Positions 59,340 to 64,000 of a stretch of DNA of 64,000 nt are shown here, one piece after another (position 1 is the stretch's first letter; each line of letters begins with the position of its first letter). Under the pieces are notes generated by a model. The model was given only the letters and a program-made list of their open reading frames with translations. It was not told the DNA's origin and did no database searches. The translations under genes were made by a program, and so were the position numbers. The stretch spans positions 55,706,230-55,770,229 of the forward strand of contig NC_134103.1 of NCBI RefSeq assembly GCF_000715075.1, in the 5' to 3' direction. Source of the stretch: Nicotiana tabacum. Its lineage: Eukaryota > Streptophyta > Magnoliopsida > Solanales > Solanaceae.

Positions 59340-60757
59340 ATTTTCATGTCCTTACAATGGTTGTTAAACCTGCTATTTATAGCTCTACCTAAAAGAACAA
59401 GATCCTAGGATCAAGCTCCTCTTAAATGATAATACAAATGTCATTGATGAACATGTAAATATAGGCCTTGAATGCAAATATTCTTTGCAACGGTCGCTCA
59501 TTTAATGTTAGTAAATATTCCCTCATTGAACGCTACCCAATGGAAGACCTTTGAACTTCTACTGTCGACTACATTCGGAATCTACCCGATACCGGCCATA
59601 CTCGTTGTATTGACTGTTTCCCGATTCGTCCTTCGCCTATCTTCGGTTCCACGTGTCATGTTACCATTTCACCATCTCTTATTAACCAATTTTACCCCGT
59701 ACAAATACTATATTTTTAACATAAATACAGCAGTGTACGTTGTGTTTCTAACAGATTGAAGCACACATAAAAGGATACTACTAGGTATAAGTACGTCCAC
59801 TAATATTGTAGCGAGCTTTCCATAGGAGAAAATGCCTAACTCAATCCGTGAACTCTGGGTGCGACCACATGTGAAATATACAAGGTAATTCCCACGGAGG
59901 GGCTGAGTACAATTTCATAGAAATTTTACCTTAACCCTCTACTATGTAAACAGACCATCCCTCTGGTTCACCATTATTGGCACTGTCATTTGAAAGACTT
60001 AGGATAATAATTTTCTACAATCAACTTTGCAATACAGAATTATATACATCTCTTTATCTATCCATGAGACTTATATTCATTTGTAGCAAAGGAGCCGCAG
60101 CACCTTGTATACCCTAAAAACGGATAACAATTGAATTTATATGTGGTTTTAAGGACACATGATTTTACTTGGCACAAACTGAGAAAATATGCAAATTAAT
60201 ATTGAAATTGACTGTAAAGAAAAATAAAAGTAAACCAAATGAGATGTGCAGCTTTGGCCCTAGAGCTAAGTTACCCTCGAACCAAATGAAATAGCAAATA
60301 AGATATGAACAGAGTAACAGGGTATTGAGAACCTAAAGAAAAGAATAGTATATTGCTTTGTATTGCGTCAATATCCTCTTTTACAAATTATTAGACCCCC
60401 TTTATATAGTAGGGGAGTCCTACTTATGATACAATTCTAAATACGGTAAGGAATCCCATGATTGGCTAATTAATCTCTTCTTGATTTATGCCGTGATTTC
60501 CGCCAAGATTCTCCCCCTAATTGAGGCTATAACGACTTTTTTGTTTCTTGGCTCGATCTTGATCCTGGCCGATCTCGATCTTAATCGGTCTCCAGGTCTT
60601 CGAGCTCGATCATGGCCGACCTCGATCTTGATAGGTCTCGAACTCGACAACATATACTTTGCACCATGGATCGATATTAAAATGATGAACCTCGGACCAT
60701 CATGTTCCAATCTCGATTAATCATACAAAGGGCAAAACTCAGTTTTGACCGTATACA
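59340..60757 (-). mobile_element. LTR H (Tat-like family, minus)
   Basis: The right terminus reads ...CCGTATACA at 60757, followed by a purine tract on the minus strand (60758-60775, GAAATGAGGGGACTAT). This is the normal end of a minus-strand element whose internal DNA lies to the right. A TATA box (CTATAAATAG on the minus strand) is at 59373-59382, upstream of gag. The left end is unclear; leader and primer site seem lost to a deletion near 59280-59340. The AT-rich middle has no coding frame. Confidence 0.7.
59373..59382 (-). promoter_or_regulatory. TATA box of LTR H
   Basis: Minus strand CTATAAATAG; gag lies about 80-100 bases downstream. Confidence 0.55.
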
Positions 60758-60775
60758 GATAGTCCCCTCATTTCT
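60758..60775 (-). promoter_or_regulatory. Polypurine tract beside LTR H
   Basis: The minus strand reads GAGAAATGAGGGGACTATC with minor edge uncertainty, directly before LTR terminus TGTATACGG. It shows that DNA right of 60758 is the 3' end of an internal region. Confidence 0.65.
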
Positions 60776-61097
60776 CGGAAAGAAGATACGAGAAACGATA
60801 TGAATTTCCGGACTCCGACTTGGTGGATGATTATAACAGCGACGAGCCCGATTATGACGTATGTAACAAACGTCCCTTCGGTCCTGTTACCAAGGCATTA
60901 AAGGCCTGTTAGTCGTTGGTCGGCCACTACCGGTTCTGAACTGTCATCACCAAGCTACAAATATTCACACTTTCATCCTCATCCAAACTTTTCACTCAAA
61001 AGCTTTTTCTCTACTCTTACATCTTCTTCAAAAAATCCCTTTGCTTCATACATTTTTCATCTCATAAAACCCTAATTCTCGTTCCCTTTGTTTATCA
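60776..61097 (+). promoter_or_regulatory. Probable 5' flank/promoter of the antisense ORF
   Basis: Between the purine tract and the ATG. A TATA-like TACAAATATTC at about 60954-60964 is followed by a pyrimidine-rich leader (ctttttctctactcttacatcttcttc, shortened) to the ATG at 61098. The TATA match is weak. Confidence 0.4.
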
Positions 61098-63791
61098 ATG
61101 GCGAAAACCTCCAAAACAGTGCCCCAAAAAGATGTCGCTTCTTCATCATGACTCGCCGGCGGCGAGGATGCGGTGGAGCCTCGCCCTGAGGAATTCATTC
61201 CGGTAGGGTGCTCAACTATCATCAATTTTAAAGTTGAAAAACCTTCTGCGGTACCAGGCCGATGTGAGCGGATCTCGAGGTACCAGTGTTCAATTACTGA
61301 GAAAATTCTCGATAAAGTAAAATAGGAATGCAACTGGGGCGACAAGCACGAGGTAGTCCCATCGTCTGAAGAATCAATTACTAACCACGTGGAAGGGTTC
61401 TTAAGTGTTTATACTTATCCTTTCATGTTGTGTTCATTAGACCCTGTCATCGTCGCCTTTTGCAACAGATACGTCGTGACCCTTGGCCAAATCCACCCTT
61501 CTTTTTAGAGAATAGTGATTCTTTTTTGATTCTTCTCAAGAAATATCGAGGGCTGTCTTTTCACCCTCGATTACCTTATGTGCCTTTATAGTCCCCAACT
61601 CTATCGAGGAGGGTTAATCAAGCTTGCTCGCCGAGCCACCAAACTGCCATTCACGAGTATAGACGAGACTCATGATCGAGGTTGGATGGGCCAATTTGTT
61701 CGATTCAAAACCTCGGACCTGATCCCTGTCGATGACATGTCGTATCCTGAGAAATGGAATATGAACTGTGAGTACTTATTTCCCTTCTAGACTTTTAATT
61801 TTTAATTGCCTTTCATTTTCTTGATCTACTTTTTCTTTCTTGTTACAGGTGTGGCTCGGATGCCGGAATCGATTACTGGTCTTAAACAATGGGTTGAAGG
61901 TCTCGTGCTGCAGAGATCATACTCCGAGCGCGCTTGGGTAGAACTATCAAAGGGTCGATGGGAGGCCCGCAGTCATGGTAAGTCTCTTTCTTAGTTTGTT
62001 TGTCATTTGTTCTTCTTCACTTGCTTACCCCCTCTTTTTCCCTTTGTAAGACTTGGAAGGATGTTGCCATGAGGCCTCCATATGGTGATAAAGAGGTCCC
62101 TACCCCGAGGCAGGTTAAAGAGAAGAAGAGAAAGATGCACCGAGTTCCAAGGTCTCGAAAAAGAAAAAACCGCGAAGAAATCTCGCAAGCCCAAGGGGGG
62201 CTCCAGTATCATGCCTCTGAATTGATCCGCCGATTAAGGGATGAGCCCAAAGAAGGAAAAGAAGAATTATCCTGTGTACGGGCTAATGTTGTTGTACAAC
62301 AATCCTATGAATCGGCGGAGGTACATAAGGGAACCCTGGCCATAATTCCTGAACAAGGAAAAGCCGAGACTATCCTATCTCGAGCTGAGATGGTTGAAGG
62401 GGAGACCGAGGGCAAGACTTCTCGAATAGCAGAAGATATCTTGAGGTACGAGCTCGTGGTAATCGACATTAGCGGATCCCCTCAGATTTAGGATGCTATG
62501 ATCCGTGAGGCCAACATGTTGGAAGGTCGATCTTACGAGGGTATTCAGGAGTCGACTAATATCCACGGCTTTTTGGATGGGCTCGAGTCAGCTGCCTCGG
62601 AGGAGATTATCGGGTTCGGTGGATTACTGGTGCCGAAGAAAGCATCATGGTCGGGCTCTACCGAGTCTTCATCGGTTCCAAAACTGGTGGACCAATTCCC
62701 GTCCCCGAGTGTTAATCCCGATCGTAAATGGAAGATAGTTTTCTCCGTCCTGAAGGATGTCTAAATTTTCTCTTCCTCTGTGGGGATTGCTAGTTACCTT
62801 CGGTCCTTGGTGATCGAAGAGGATCAAACCGTGATGAATGCGGTAGGACCCGCTTGCCTTTTCAACGAGGCTCAACATTCTCTAAATCGGGTAACTTCGA
62901 TGGTATCTCTGCTGTTTCTTTTACACTTAGAGTTGTAGATAATTCTAACATCTTTTTCCATGTTTGTAGGCTTCGGTGTTGCATCACAAAGCTCTCCTCC
63001 GAATCCGGAAGGAGCATGAGGCCGAAGTTCGGAACCTCACTGAGAAGAGTGACTCCTACAAACTTCTTAGTGAGAAACTTCGGGCAGATTTGGAAAAGGC
63101 TCAAGATGAGCACAAGGAAATGGCTGAGCATGTATTCTGAATTCTTCACGATAGTGAAGATGAATTGGAGATAACCCTTAACGATCCGATTCTGCAGGTT
63201 CGGTAGAGGCTCGAACAGGTAGATGAGCTACTGGCCGAGGCAGAAAAAATCAAAGAGAATATGGACGTCCTTGCCTCGAAAAAGGAGGTTGTCCAAGCGC
63301 AATCGGAGTTGGTTGAGACCCAGCTTCAGGCTGAAGAAGAAAATGCCTTGGTGCAGATCGAGAAGATTAAGGAGCTTCAACATCGATTGGATTTGGCCAC
63401 TTCTGATAAGGCAGGCTTGGCCGATGAACTCGAAATGGCGAGATCCGAGGTGGCCGTAGCCAGATATGAAGTGGTCGTAGCCAGATCCGAGGTGGCCGAG
63501 CCTAATAAAAGATTTGATTCTAAAGTGGCCCAGTTTAGGATCGATGTTGAGGTCAACCAGGCCAAGGCCAAGAGCATAGTTGAACAAGCTAAATGGAAGG
63601 GTCGAAGGTAAGCTCACGAGGAGGTCAGTGCTCAGGGCTTCGATGTTGCGGCCGAAATTGAAAATGCCAAGGCGGAGGAAACCAGAGCCCGAAGGCTAGC
63701 CTTCCCTGAGGAAGACTCCAAGAACTCGACCGAATATGAGGACGGAGAAAATCCCGAGGATGCAGCCTCCTTTGAAGACCACGCCACTTAG
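61098..63791 (+). pseudogene. 'Putative gypsy-type transposon' ORF (PF04195-like) with coiled-coil tail, broken
   Basis: Starts MAKTSKTVPQKDVASSS at 61098. A conserved domain at about 61290-61765 has CNWGDKHEVV, EGFLSVYTYPFML, YVVTLGQIHPSF, LYSPQLYRGGLIKLARRATK and DRGWMGQFVRFKTSDLIP. Introns with GT-AG ends fit at 61768-61848, 61978-62050 and 62891-62969. Exon 3 has a basic, nuclear-signal-like run (KEKKRKMH...RSRKRKNREE, 62120-62175). The last exon is a long coiled coil (EHEAEVRNLTEK; heptads to about 63600) with an acidic end before TAG at 63789-63791. Such ORFs of unknown function accompany Tat-like elements, antisense to gag-pol at the 3' end, which fits the purine tract at 60758. Stops at 61150, 61323, 61507, 62489, 62762, 63138, 63205 and 63609 make it a pseudogene. 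Confidence 0.8.
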
Positions 63792-64000
63792 GATATTAGG
63801 TTTCTTGTTTTTCTTTTGTATCTTTTCTAGGGTCGATTCGGCCTTTTGTAAAAAACTTTTGAATATATATATAAGGCTTTTCTTGCTCTTTCGAAAATGC
63901 CTAAGAATAAAATTGTGTCTGAGGTTTAGACAATTTGATTGGAACCGAACTAGTATAGCCCTTAGGTTTTTCGATCGAGTGAGTGCTTGCTCGAACTTGA
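63792..64000 (+). terminator. 3' flank of the antisense ORF with AATAAA signal
   Basis: After the stop comes a T-rich stretch, then a TATATATA run (about 63864-63873) and AATAAA at 63906-63911, a plausible polyadenylation signal. No further frame is seen before the window ends. Confidence 0.5.

Overview
This is eukaryotic plant DNA, almost certainly nightshade family (Solanaceae) and most like Nicotiana. The reasons are a tRNA-derived SINE of the TS/SolS type, LTRs that open TGTMACGACCC next to an initiator-Met primer site, a CACTA transposon with CCGACCGA sub-terminal repeats, a DUF4283-type LINE, and a Tat-like Ty3/gypsy element with a 'putative gypsy transposon' ORF. I see no intact host gene, tRNA, rRNA, CRISPR or bacterial feature. 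The whole window is a transposon graveyard, and every long reading frame except one integrase frame is broken.

Layout. 1-1985: end of one minus-strand LTR element (D), cut by a second LTR (E). About 1986-7047: a plus-strand LINE with decayed ORF1 (DUF4283) and ORF2 (endonuclease, reverse transcriptase missing). 7048-7760: six copies of a 116-bp tandem repeat. 7761-7904 and 45396-51376: a CACTA (En/Spm) transposon split in two. 51377-56757: a Ty3/gypsy element F (plus) with a solo LTR (G) inside its gag. 56749-64000: Tat-like Ty3/gypsy material on the minus strand, with a divergent plus-strand ORF beyond its LTR.

The centre is a four-level nest that can be solved from target-site duplications. 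Element A (7905-45395, plus, 2.6-kb LTRs, no coding capacity) sits in the CACTA transposase exon with a perfect GTATG duplication. Element B (12452-41191, minus, Ty3/gypsy) sits in A with a perfect TGACA duplication. Element C (19358-37176, minus, Ty3/gypsy chromovirus) sits in the gag of B with AGCCC/AGTCT. A SINE later entered the right LTR of B. Removing each insert restores the reading frame of its host.

Element C is unusual: three LTRs alternate with two internal regions (LTR-int-LTR-int-LTR) between one pair of target-site duplications. The two internal copies carry different lesions. One has an intact protease motif and zinc knuckle; the other has a complete integrase. The Tat-like LTR at 59.3-60.8 kb also has internal sequence on both sides, so a second family may show the same shared-LTR arrangement.

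Stop codons in the elements are mostly CAG/CGA-to-TAG/TGA changes, as expected for long-methylated, silenced DNA. Clade names (Tekay/Del-like, Tat-like) are judged from motifs, not from a tree.
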